Shown here: positions 1-6,899 of the stretch, piece by piece | How positions within the stretch are numbered: position 1 is the stretch's first letter | Layout of the letters: every line of letters begins with the position of its first letter | NCBI GenBank assembly: GCA_027694045.1 | Contig: JAQEWB010000020.1 | Span: 1-11,138, forward strand | Reading direction: 5' to 3' | Source of the DNA: Bacillaceae bacterium OF18-1A | GTDB taxonomy: Bacteria > Bacillota > Bacilli > Bacillales > Bacillaceae_G | DNA length: 11,138 nt | Notes under the pieces: generated by a model | The model's database searches: none | What the model was told of the DNA's origin: nothing | The model's input: only the letters and a program-made list of their open reading frames with translations | Program-made: the position numbers and the translations under genes

Positions 1-37
1 AATGTACTCAGCCTTATCCATTTACACAGACTTCTTG

Positions 38-100
38 ACGGAACCAATATATCGACCGTAACTCCAATTATATCAGCGATTTTCGAAATATATCGACCAA
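38..100. repeat. Degenerate ~20-bp tandem repeat, three units
   Basis: The 12-mer AATATATCGACC occurs at 46-57 and again, identical, at 87-98. A diverged copy, ATTATATCAGCG, sits between them at about 67-78. The periodicity is therefore about 20-21 bp, roughly two helical turns. Function is unknown: it may be a decayed intergenic repeat or a protein-binding array. Confidence 0.5.
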
Positions 101-197
101 CCGACAAAAAACGACAACAGCAGAGACCATTCCCCTCTTCAAAAAACAAAAAACCTCGATTTCGCTATACACGGAACCAAGGTTCAATTCATCATCA

Positions 198-226
198 TTG
201 ATTAAATTCAAAAACTATGTTAAATT
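198..226 (+). promoter_or_regulatory. Candidate sigma-A promoter of helD
   Basis: The -35-like hexamer TTGATT (198-203) is followed by a 17-nt spacer and TAAATT (221-226). A TG one base upstream of the -10 (218-219) makes an extended -10. The predicted transcript would carry a leader of roughly 110 nt before helD. The -10 is only a 4 of 6 match, so this is a candidate. Confidence 0.4.
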
Positions 227-325
227 AGTACAGAAACACGTTTATAAAAATAAACAAAACATATTTATCCGTATATCAAATATATCACAATTTCTTTCTT
301 CAGTCAACCTCTATTTTTCACTTTT

Positions 326-332
326 AAAGGAG
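326..332 (+). promoter_or_regulatory. RBS that fixes the helD start
   Basis: AAAGGAG lies 9 nt before the ATG at 342. The reading frame is open further upstream, with an in-frame start possible at 198. Only the ATG at 342 has a Shine-Dalgarno sequence, and it gives a protein of the usual HelD length. Confidence 0.8.
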
Positions 333-341
333 TGCTACCGT

Positions 342-2672
342 ATGAACAAAAAACTTGATCAAGAGCAAAAAAGATTGGATACCGTAATCGAAACAATTAC
401 GGAGCAAATTGATAAACTGGAAAACGAAACTGGCAGACGCCGGGCAGAAGTAATCAATATTCGTAAACACTTTTGGGATGATGTGAAAGTGAACACGGAT
501 ACTTTTGATGATTATCTTGAAACAGTTATCAACTTAAGACAACAAGCTCAGTCACTAGCTGTCACACAAATTACCCATAAGCACACCTTTAATCGACTTG
601 CCGCATTAAGACGCATGCATAAAGCACCTTATTTTGGACGAATTGATTTCAAAGAAGAAGGAGAATCTGCTGCAGAGCAAATTTATATTGGCGTTGCTAC
701 ACTTACGGATGCTAGCGGAGAAAACTTTCTTATATATGACTGGCGCGCACCTATTTCGAGTGTATACTACGATTATCCACCAGGACCAGCTAAATATAAT
801 ACGCCAGGTGGTGTCATTAGCGGAAATGTAGAGAAAAAATTACAATATATTATTCAAAACGGCGAGATTGATTCTATGTTCGATACGAGCCTTACAATTG
901 GCGATGAAATCTTGCAACAAGCGCTCGGAAAAGGTACGAACAAACATATGCAAAGTATCGTCGCTACGATTCAGCGCGAGCAAAATGAAATTATCCGTCA
1001 CGATGAAGGCCGACTCCTTATCGTTCAAGGAGCTGCTGGTAGTGGTAAAACATCAGCTGCGCTGCAACGAATCGCCTACTTACTATATAAATATCGCGAA
1101 TGGCTAAAAGCGGATCAAATTATTCTCTTCTCCCCTAACTCTATGTTCAATAGCTACGTTTCTAACGTACTACCTGAACTCGGCGAAGAAAATATGCAGC
1201 AAGTGACATTCCAAGAATATTTAAATCATAGACTAAGTAAGTCATTTGATGTGGAAGATCCTTATGAACAATTAGAATATATGTTAACTGAAACGAATAA
1301 CCCTATCTATAAAACGAGAAATGCAAGCATTCGCTTTAAAGCATCTACTCAATTTTTCGAGATGATTAGAGCGTACAGACAATCTCTTGAATCATCCGGC
1401 ATGCTATTTAGAGGAATGAAATTTAGAGGAAAGCTAATTGTTTCTGCGAAAGAAATTACAGAGCAATTTTATAATACCGACTCCTCCCTCCGCTTCCATA
1501 GCCGAATTGAGAAGTTAACGGATTGGCTAAATAAGCAAATAGATGCACTCGAAAGAGCAGAACTGAAAAAACCTTGGGTAGAAGAAGAAATTGAACTACT
1601 TAGTAAAGATGAATATCAAAAAGCTTTTAAATATTTACAGAAAAAAGGCGAGTTTGACGACAACTCCTTTAATGATTACGAGAAAGAAACGAAAGTACTT
1701 GGACGTATGATTGTCCGCAAAAGATTGAAGCCACTTCGTAAAGGCGTTCAAACATTGCGTTTCATCAATTTCACAGGCATATATAAACAACTCTTCACAG
1801 ATGCATCGTGGGTTACGGGAGAAAAACCGAAAGAATGGGACGACATTTGCTCACTAACGGTGAACATGCTAGATGAAGGGAAACTATATTACGAGGATGC
1901 GACTCCTTTCTTACTTTTAAAAGAATTAATCGAAGGCTTCCAAACGAACAGATCGATTAAACACGTACTCGTAGATGAAGCACAAGATTATTCTCCGTTT
2001 CAGTTCGAGTTTTTAAAACGTCTCTTCCCCGCTGCAAAAATGACGGTACTCGGGGACTTTAACCAAGCGATATTCGCTCATGCAAGTGAAACGGTTAATT
2101 TCGATACACTTACGAATTTATACGGCCCAGACGAAACAAACGGTATCAACTTAACTCGTAGCTATCGCTCAACAAAACTAATCATTGAGTTCACTCGTTA
2201 TCTCGTACCAGAAGGAAAGAACATTCACGCCTTTGAACGTGATGGTGCGAAGCCTACAATGACTCAAGTTGCTCATTATAATGAGCTGCATGATTGTATA
2301 ACTAGCAAAATTGCTGAACTACAAACAGAGCGGCACAATACGATCGCAATTATATGTAAATCTGCAGCTGAAAGTGCTACTGCATATGAAGCACTCAGTC
2401 ATATCGAGAATATTAAACTCGTGAAAAGTACCTCAGCCGAGTATGAACAAGGCGTTGTTGTCATCCCTGCTTATTTAGCGAAAGGTATCGAGTTTGATGC
2501 TGTTATTATTTACAATGCTAGCAAAGAAACATACAGCGATGAGAGCGTTCGTAGATTATTTTACACTGCTTGTACGCGCGCAATGCATGAGTTACAACTT
2601 TATAGCGTTGGCGAGGTTAGTCCTTTTATACTTGGGGCTGATTCGGAGAGTTTTGAACTTATTACACCTTGA
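342..2672 (+). CDS. helD: HelD, RNA polymerase-recycling helicase-like ATPase
   Basis: This is a 776-residue UvrD/Rep-like superfamily 1 protein of the HelD type. HelD binds RNA polymerase, enters the secondary and primary channels and strips off nucleic acid using ATP, releasing stalled enzyme. The N-terminal ~85 residues are predicted coiled coil, the part that probes the secondary channel. A Q-motif (IQREQNEIIR, Q214) precedes Walker A GAAGSGKT (230-237, K236). A long insertion (about 290-520) corresponds to the head/bumper region that touches DNA sites in the polymerase. Walker B is VDEAQD (544-549), motif IV is around LTRSYRS (604-610), and motif VI TACTRA carries R746. The length matches B. 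subtilis HelD (about 774 residues, from memory). The gene is monocistronic, with its terminator overlapping the stop codon. All ATPase motifs look intact. Family assignment is firm; the role in this organism is inferred. Confidence 0.95.
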   Translation: MNKKLDQEQKRLDTVIETITEQIDKLENETGRRRAEVINIRKHFWDDVKVNTDTFDDYLETVINLRQQAQSLAVTQITHKHTFNRLAALRRMHKAPYFGRIDFKEEGESAAEQIYIGVATLTDASGENFLIYDWRAPISSVYYDYPPGPAKYNTPGGVISGNVEKKLQYIIQNGEIDSMFDTSLTIGDEILQQALGKGTNKHMQSIVATIQREQNEIIRHDEGRLLIVQGAAGSGKTSAALQRIAYLLYKYREWLKADQIILFSPNSMFNSYVSNVLPELGEENMQQVTFQEYLNHRLSKSFDVEDPYEQLEYMLTETNNPIYKTRNASIRFKASTQFFEMIRAYRQSLESSGMLFRGMKFRGKLIVSAKEITEQFYNTDSSLRFHSRIEKLTDWLNKQIDALERAELKKPWVEEEIELLSKDEYQKAFKYLQKKGEFDDNSFNDYEKETKVLGRMIVRKRLKPLRKGVQTLRFINFTGIYKQLFTDASWVTGEKPKEWDDICSLTVNMLDEGKLYYEDATPFLLLKELIEGFQTNRSIKHVLVDEAQDYSPFQFEFLKRLFPAAKMTVLGDFNQAIFAHASETVNFDTLTNLYGPDETNGINLTRSYRSTKLIIEFTRYLVPEGKNIHAFERDGAKPTMTQVAHYNELHDCITSKIAELQTERHNTIAIICKSAAESATAYEALSHIENIKLVKSTSAEYEQGVVVIPAYLAKGIEFDAVIIYNASKETYSDESVRRLFYTACTRAMHELQLYSVGEVSPFILGADSESFELITP

Positions 2673-2697
2673 TATGAATCAAGGTGTTTCTTTTTTG
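2664..2697 (+). terminator. Rho-independent terminator of helD
   Basis: The stem CACCTTGAT (2665-2673) pairs with ATCAAGGTG (2678-2686) around a 4-nt loop and is followed by TTTCTTTTTT. An outer A-T pair extends the stem to 10 bp. The left arm overlaps the helD TGA (2670-2672). The same 9-bp arms recur in the terminator at 3161-3185. Confidence 0.85.
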
Positions 2698-2712
2698 TGC
2701 AGGATTTATACC

Positions 2713-2755
2713 AAAAAAAGGAAGAAGAGCTACTATCAGCTCTTCTTCCTTTTTT
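2713..2755. terminator. Bidirectional terminator between convergent genes
   Basis: A perfect 17-bp stem is formed by an A-run plus GGAAGAAGAGC (up to 2730) and GCTCTTCTTCC plus a T-run (from 2739), with an 8-nt loop. The A-run on one side and T-run on the other allow it to end transcription in both directions, serving helD as a second barrier and the minus-strand small gene at 2762. Confidence 0.85.
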
Positions 2756-2761
2756 AATAAA

Positions 2762-3007
2762 TTACAAACTAAAATAACCATATACATCATAGAAAATCGA
2801 ATATAATATCGCTACCCCTACACCAATAGCAAAAATTTTAAACAAATAAAAACTTAAGGACAGCACGATTGGAAAGGGAGTTAATAAAGAAAATATTAAC
2901 GAATTCATACGCTGCTCTTTAAAAATTTCTTTATCTATTTTAATCCCAAATAATATAATTCCACAGGATATAAAAAAACAAAGTGCCATAAAAAATATAT
3001 CTTCCAT
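2762..3007 (-). CDS. Small hydrophobic membrane protein, unknown function
   Basis: This 81-residue protein is predicted to be membrane-embedded. There is one hydrophobic helix at about residues 4-22 and a strongly hydrophobic stretch at about 35-75 that could hold two more. They are separated by a short charged loop (KIDKEIFKEQR, about 23-33). An ATG start is preceded by GGGAG six nt upstream on the minus strand, and the bidirectional terminator just after the stop supports a real gene. I do not recognise the family. A -10-like TATAAT lies on the minus strand at 3129-3134 without a good -35. It stands alone, convergent with helD. Confidence 0.6.
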   Translation of the reverse strand: MEDIFFMALCFFISCGIILFGIKIDKEIFKEQRMNSLIFSLLTPFPIVLSLSFYLFKIFAIGVGVAILYSIFYDVYGYFSL

Positions 3008-3160
3008 ACCTTACTCCCACTAATTTCGTTATTGTTTTCCTGAGGAACTTACCCTCTATTTATACACACTACTTAAATAACTTCTAACTAAAATATCGTT
3101 TTGTTGTTCTTTTAGTATGCCACAGTTGATTATAATAGTGAATTCTTTTACATATAACAA

Positions 3161-3185
3161 AGACACCTTGATCATCAAGGTGTCT
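3161..3185 (-). terminator. Terminator of the MFS pump operon
   Basis: The 12-bp arms AGACACCTTGAT and ATCAAGGTGTCT flank a single central C, so the actual loop must open a few pairs. On the minus strand the hairpin is followed by TTGTTATATG, a weak U-rich tail. It lies about 40 nt after the stop codon of the pump gene at 3225. The inner arms CACCTTGAT/ATCAAGGTG are the same as in the helD terminator. Confidence 0.65.
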
Positions 3186-3224
3186 CGGGGTGTTGAAAAA
3201 GAAATGAATTAGAACCTTGTCCTT

Positions 3225-4676
3225 CTATTCATTTCCCGAGGTCTGCGAACGTTTTATAAACAAAGCTACAACGACTGCCAGTAGCGCCAAAACAAAGCCA
3301 ATCATAAAGGCGTTATGTAAGCCTGAAACCATTGCCTCAGTCAATTGAGCCGGGTCAGTCGGATTTGGAGATGCATCTAAATATTTCTTTTGTCCGGAAG
3401 TCATAATGCTAATAAAGAACGCAACTCCTACCGCACCCGCTACTTGTGATAAAGTATTCAAAATAGCTGTTCCGTGAGGATAATATTGCCTCGGAAGTTG
3501 GTTCAAACCATTCGTTTGTGCTGGCATCATGATCATTGAAATGGATACCATCATGCTGACATGTAATAGGATGAACGTTATTTTAGACGTATCTGCCGTT
3601 ACTTGTGTAAAGAACCACATCACACTTGCTAATAATATCGTACCAGGAATAATAAGCGCTCTTGGACCAAATTTATCAAAGAACTTCCCTGAAACTGGAG
3701 AAAGCAGACCATTCAATAGGCTACCTGGAAGCATGATAAGACCAGTTGCATAGACGGTTAAACCTAAAGCACCTTGAAATAGAAATGGTAGTAACGTCAT
3801 TGTAGAAAACATCGTCATCATCATGATCGTCAATAAAATTGTTGTTAAAGTAAACATCGGATATTTGAATGCACGAAGATCTAGTAATGGCTCTTTCAAT
3901 TTCAATTGACGTAATACGAAGAAGAAAATCGCTACAAGACCAATTAAAATCATTCCATACACTTGGAAACTATCCCAACCTTCACCTGAGCTACTAAATC
4001 CATAAACAATCCCACCAAATCCAATTGTAGATAAAAGAATGGATAACACATCTACTTTTGGTTTAGTAGGTTCAGAAACATTTTTTAAATAAATAAACGC
4101 AAAAACGATAGAAAAAATTGCGAATGGAAGGACGAAGTAAAATAGCCATCTCCAATTCAACGTTTCCAAAATGAGCCCTGAAAGTGTCGGTCCAATGGCT
4201 GGAGCGAACATGATCACAAGACCAATACTCCCCATTGCCGCTCCTCTCTTTTCAGGAGGATATAGAAGAAGAATCGTATTCATTAATACAGGCATCATTA
4301 ATCCCGTACCTGCCGCTTGTAACAAACGACCCGTCAATAGTATAGAAAATCCAGGCGCAATCGCACTTACAAATGTACCGAAAGTAAAGACTACCATAGC
4401 ACCTATGAATACTTGTCTTGTTGTAAACCATTGTACTAATAAAGCAGAAGCTGGAATTAGTACAGCAACAACAAGCATGTACCCTGTTGAAAGCCACTGA
4501 AGAGTCGACGGTGTTACATTCAACTCAATCATCAATTGCGGAAAAGCAACGTTCAATAATGTTTCATTCAAAATGGTGAAAAACGCTCCAATGATCATCG
4601 ATATTAAAATTGGGAGTCTTTTCACATTGTCAAACTCCTTTGACTGTGAAGAAACAGACGCAGTTTGAGCATTCAT
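3225..4676 (-). CDS. DHA2-family MFS multidrug efflux pump, LmrB-like
   Basis: This 483-residue proton-driven exporter of the 14-helix DHA2 (EmrB/QacA/LmrB) group is predicted to export drugs or other lipophilic compounds at the cytoplasmic membrane. A polar N-terminus of about 20 residues precedes the helices. The first-helix motif NETLLNVAFPQL is at 37-48, GRLLQAAGTG (116-125) carries the motif B arginine, and the antiporter motif C (GSIGLVIMFAPAIGPTLSG, 149-167) is intact. The segment PAQTNGLNQLP in the C-terminal half is, from memory, nearly as in B. subtilis LmrB (lincomycin and puromycin efflux, about 479 residues). Motif A is degenerate (VQWFTTRQVF), as I recall for LmrB. The ATG has a perfect AAGGAGGT (4683-4690) 6 nt upstream. 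It is the second gene of an operon, 22 nt after the TetL-like pump. The substrate cannot be read from sequence. Confidence 0.93.
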   Translation of the reverse strand: MNAQTASVSSQSKEFDNVKRLPILISMIIGAFFTILNETLLNVAFPQLMIELNVTPSTLQWLSTGYMLVVAVLIPASALLVQWFTTRQVFIGAMVVFTFGTFVSAIAPGFSILLTGRLLQAAGTGLMMPVLMNTILLLYPPEKRGAAMGSIGLVIMFAPAIGPTLSGLILETLNWRWLFYFVLPFAIFSIVFAFIYLKNVSEPTKPKVDVLSILLSTIGFGGIVYGFSSSGEGWDSFQVYGMILIGLVAIFFFVLRQLKLKEPLLDLRAFKYPMFTLTTILLTIMMMTMFSTMTLLPFLFQGALGLTVYATGLIMLPGSLLNGLLSPVSGKFFDKFGPRALIIPGTILLASVMWFFTQVTADTSKITFILLHVSMMVSISMIMMPAQTNGLNQLPRQYYPHGTAILNTLSQVAGAVGVAFFISIMTSGQKKYLDASPNPTDPAQLTEAMVSGLHNAFMIGFVLALLAVVVALFIKRSQTSGNE

Positions 4677-4698
4677 ACATAAACCTCCTTGTATTTTT

Positions 4699-6090
4699 TT
4701 ATAGGCTTTTATTACCTTTGCTAGTCATATTTAACGTAGAAGCACCTCTGCCAAATTGGAGACGATACAGCACAACTACAAGTAGGATCAATAATGACAT
4801 CACGCCGAAGATATTACTATACATATTTGCGGCGTGATTTGCAATAAAAGGATTGAGTTGTAGCGAAGTAGAACCCTTATCGAGTAATTTCCCTACTACA
4901 CTCATAGCCATCGCACCAGATATGAAATTAATCATCGACAGTAATCCCATTCCAACACCTGTCTCCTCCTTTGACAACGTTTGAGAAATCGTATTAGACA
5001 TTGAAATCTGCATAAAAGTTTGCCCTACATTTCCGAAAATAAGTATCAATGCAATGATAAAAGCTGAAACCCCGATGAAAGTAGATAATAACGAGAAAGC
5101 AAGGAATATTAACACCGAAGCAAGAAAAACAAGTGTGAAATTACCTCGAGTATCAGCTAGCCTTCCTCCCTTTCTCCCCATGATTGCCGAAGCAATTGCA
5201 GCCGGAACTAAAACAAAACCAATATTTGAAGGAGTCAATCCATTTACGGCCGATAGAAATTGCGGCGTCATAAATGTCATGCTAAAACTCATTGCTGTCG
5301 TCATAAAAGCAAGGAGTAACCCAATCGAAAAATTCTTGTTTTTAAATAGAGCTGGTTTAATAAAAGGCTCTGCAGCTTTTCTAATACGCAAAATGAAGAA
5401 TGCCAACATAACAAAGCCTCCAAGGAATAACAGCACTTGCATCTGCGTAATAGCAAGTAAGAAAAACGCAACTGATGCTGCTAATAGCCCTCCGCCAAGA
5501 ATATCAATACTGCCCGCCTTCCCTTTTGCATCGTCTAAATACTTCCTAAAGAACGGAAGCGTCAACAGCGGTAGTAAAGAAAGCACAAACATAAGTCGCC
5601 AACTTCCAAAGCTTGTGATTAATCCTGCAGCAACTGGTCCTAACGCATTACCAAGTGCTAAACCAACTGCTGAAGTGCCAAGCGCACGCCCTCTTTTTTC
5701 TGGAGCAAAGTACCTGACTGGAATAATCATCGCTGTCGCTGGCAGAACAGAAGCTCCCGCTGCCTGAATGACACGCCCCAAAATGATAACCCAATACTCC
5801 GTAGCAAGTAGGCCAAGCAAGGAACCTAAAGCGAAAATCAGTAATCCATACGTCAACAAATCCTTTAGCCGATACTTATCCGCTAGTTTTCCCATCACAA
5901 TGGAACCAACAGCATACACGACCATATAACTAGTCATAATCCAGCTAACCTCTGAAGGAACAAGGTTGAATTCTTTCCCTATCTCAGGAAGAGCTACATT
6001 AAACATCGTACCGTTCATAACCGAAAATATTAGCGTAACTACTAAAACTCCTAGCAGTTTATCCGCATTTTGCGCTGATTTATCTACCAT
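4699..6090 (-). CDS. 14-TM MFS efflux pump, TetK/TetL-like
   Basis: This 463-residue MFS antiporter most resembles the Gram-positive TetK/TetL group in layout. NVALPEIGKEF is at 31-41, motif A GKLADKYRLKDLL at 67-79, motif B LGRVIQAAGAS at 104-114 (R106) and antiporter motif C (GP at 151-152). A conserved acidic element, EETGVGMGLL (375-384), aligns by eye with the region of TetL that holds an essential glutamate. The start is the ATG at 6090, which has AAGGGGGT (6098-6105) 7 nt away. A longer in-frame TTG start at 6129 has no RBS and would add 13 charged residues. First gene of a two-pump operon behind a MarR-type operator. Whether it moves tetracycline, another drug or a metabolite or ion is unknown: many chromosomal homologues of this group are not tetracycline pumps. 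Confidence 0.9.
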   Translation of the reverse strand: MVDKSAQNADKLLGVLVVTLIFSVMNGTMFNVALPEIGKEFNLVPSEVSWIMTSYMVVYAVGSIVMGKLADKYRLKDLLTYGLLIFALGSLLGLLATEYWVIILGRVIQAAGASVLPATAMIIPVRYFAPEKRGRALGTSAVGLALGNALGPVAAGLITSFGSWRLMFVLSLLPLLTLPFFRKYLDDAKGKAGSIDILGGGLLAASVAFFLLAITQMQVLLFLGGFVMLAFFILRIRKAAEPFIKPALFKNKNFSIGLLLAFMTTAMSFSMTFMTPQFLSAVNGLTPSNIGFVLVPAAIASAIMGRKGGRLADTRGNFTLVFLASVLIFLAFSLLSTFIGVSAFIIALILIFGNVGQTFMQISMSNTISQTLSKEETGVGMGLLSMINFISGAMAMSVVGKLLDKGSTSLQLNPFIANHAANMYSNIFGVMSLLILLVVVLYRLQFGRGASTLNMTSKGNKSL

Positions 6091-6118
6091 CGTGTAGACC
6101 CCCTTTTCTCTTTCCCAT

Positions 6119-6146
6119 AATCTATACAAATTTAAATGAGTATCAA
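6119..6146 (-). promoter_or_regulatory. Candidate promoter of the two-pump operon
   Basis: On the minus strand TTGATA (6146-6141) is followed by a 16-nt spacer and TAGATT (6124-6119), about 30 nt before the pump start at 6090. The -35 hexamer is 5 of 6 to consensus and the -10 is 4 of 6. The operator-like dyad at 6149-6166 lies immediately upstream of the -35, and a TGAGTATCA element (6137-6145) overlaps it. Confidence 0.45.
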
Positions 6147-6148
6147 CA

Positions 6149-6166
6149 TAATGAATATCCTCACTA
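6149..6166 (-). promoter_or_regulatory. MarR-type operator O1 (pump operon)
   Basis: The minus strand reads TAGTGAGGATATTCATTA. It is an 18-bp pseudo-palindrome with arms TAGTGA and TCATTA around a 6-nt centre. It matches O3 in front of the marR gene at 15 of 18 positions and O2 at 14 of 18. Length and symmetry suit a dimeric MarR repressor. Confidence 0.6.
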
Positions 6167-6186
6167 TTTTTCTATAATGAGGATAT
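6155..6186. repeat. Perfect 9-bp inverted repeat upstream of pumps
   Basis: ATATCCTCA (6155-6163) and TGAGGATAT (6178-6186) are separated by 14 nt. The left arm is part of operator O1. The right arm belongs to TAATGAGGATAT (6175-6186), which matches the left half and centre of the operators, so the second arm looks like an extra half-site. It lacks a T-run and is a poor terminator for the doxX-like gene upstream. Confidence 0.55.
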
Positions 6187-6251
6187 CAGTTTCATCGTAA
6201 GAGCTCCGTTTCTGCCTCTATTGAATCCAATCTACTACTCTACAATTTACT

Positions 6252-6617
6252 TTACAGAAGTTCTGTTACTGCTGAAGAATGAATAACCGCAAGAATTATC
6301 GCTAAAATCATAAGCACTGCTGCCGGCATTATTTTTCCAATTGGATCTTTAACACGAATATGGGAAAATACAGCTCCTAACATAATACAACCAATCCACA
6401 ATGCTGCTAAAACTAATATGATTTCATTCCAAAAACCAAAAATCAGTCCAGCCACCCCTGCTAAAGCGATCCAACCTGTCGCAATTCTGAACCATTGAGG
6501 TAAACCTAAATGAGTAAAAGCTTCTACTTGCATTTTTGCTCCTGCAATTTTACTCACACTTGAAAAGAAAAACGCAAAAATTAATAAACATTGAAGTACT
6601 AATGCTACAATAGTCAT
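6252..6617 (-). CDS. DoxX-like four-helix membrane protein
   Basis: This 121-residue protein fits the DoxX-like family. It has four predicted helices, at about 3-20, 42-59, 63-82 and 96-115. Between the first two is the family pattern SKIAGAKMQVEAFTHLGLP (20-38), followed by GWIALAGVAGLIFG and LGAVFSH. DoxX-type proteins often act in redox or thiol stress and quinone detoxification (for example B. subtilis CatD), but the biochemical role is poorly defined. The start is the ATG at 6617, with GGAGG (6625-6629) 7 nt upstream. A longer frame reaching 6698 has no RBS. It lies divergent from the marR gene and 161 nt upstream of the pump operon on the same strand. No clear terminator separates them, so read-through into the pumps is possible. 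Confidence 0.8.
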   Translation of the reverse strand: MTIVALVLQCLLIFAFFFSSVSKIAGAKMQVEAFTHLGLPQWFRIATGWIALAGVAGLIFGFWNEIILVLAALWIGCIMLGAVFSHIRVKDPIGKIMPAAVLMILAIILAVIHSSAVTELL

Positions 6618-6780
6618 GTACAATCCTCCGTGATATATGTTTTTTAGTATATTGCTATTAAATACTGAAACGATTTGAAATTCCTTACATACATACACCT
6701 CGCCCTATTATCGTTTTCTATAAACATGAGCATCAGTTATAATAGTAATTATCCCGCTATTACACATTATGAGCATGCGA

Positions 6781-6812
6781 TATAATGAGGTTACTCACTA
6801 ATTGTTTATAAT
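6781..6812 (+). promoter_or_regulatory. marR promoter region with two TATAAT boxes
   Basis: Two perfect TATAAT hexamers, at 6781-6786 and 6807-6812, lie 88-119 nt before the marR ATG. Neither has a good -35 at the right distance; TTACAC at 6760-6765 is 15 nt from the first. The first box overlaps operator O2, and the second sits between O2 and O3. Either choice places RNA polymerase on repressor sites, as expected for autoregulation. Confidence 0.4.
6783..6800 (+). promoter_or_regulatory. MarR-type operator O2 (marR promoter)
   Basis: TAATGAGGTTACTCACTA has dyad arms TAATGA and TCACTA around a 6-nt centre. It matches O3 at 15 of 18 positions and starts exactly 31 bp from it, about three helical turns, so two repressor dimers could bind the same face. 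Confidence 0.6.
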
Positions 6813-6813
6813 A

Positions 6814-6831
6814 TAGAGAGGATACTCACTA
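6814..6831 (+). promoter_or_regulatory. MarR-type operator O3 (marR promoter)
   Basis: TAGAGAGGATACTCACTA has arms TAGAGA and TCACTA. It is the copy most like O1 at the pump operon (15 of 18) and lies just downstream of the second TATAAT box. Confidence 0.6.
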
Positions 6832-6899
6832 ATAATATACAATATATTTATGAAACGTGCAAAAATGAACTACAAAATAATGAGGAGGTCACCCCATTC

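Larger units (their letters stand above)
1..341. other. Non-coding leader upstream of helD
   Basis: No convincing gene is seen here. The stretch contains degenerate ~20-bp tandem repeats (about 38-100), a 10-bp direct repeat ACGGAACCAA at 38-47 and 171-180, a short dyad GAACC-AA-GGTTC at 174-185, and a candidate promoter at 198-226. Frame 1 stays open from base 1 to the TGA at 199-201, but it has no start codon in the window and its translation, rich in Arg, Lys and Gln, resembles no family I know. It could only be the tail of a gene from the left, and I think that is unlikely. Confidence 0.5.

Noticed and set aside
1..198. Open frame 1 from the left edge to TGA at 199-201 as the tail of a gene
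   Set aside because: No start is visible, the translation is low-complexity and basic, and the area holds repeats. The open run could be chance; sequence to the left would decide.
198..341. Longer HelD starting at 198
   Set aside because: It has no RBS, overlaps the likely promoter, and adds 48 residues unlike HelD. The ATG at 342 has AAAGGAG and gives the usual length.
4171..4500. 109-codon plus-strand open frame
   Set aside because: Antisense to the LmrB-like pump, whose helices and motifs explain the region.
5054..5767. 237-codon plus-strand open frame
   Set aside because: It lies wholly antisense to the TetL-like pump gene, has no RBS, and its translation has no recognisable fold. It is a shadow of a GC-biased coding frame.
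6618..6698. N-terminal extension of the DoxX-like protein
   Set aside because: The extension lacks an RBS and family similarity, while GGAGG precedes the ATG at 6617.
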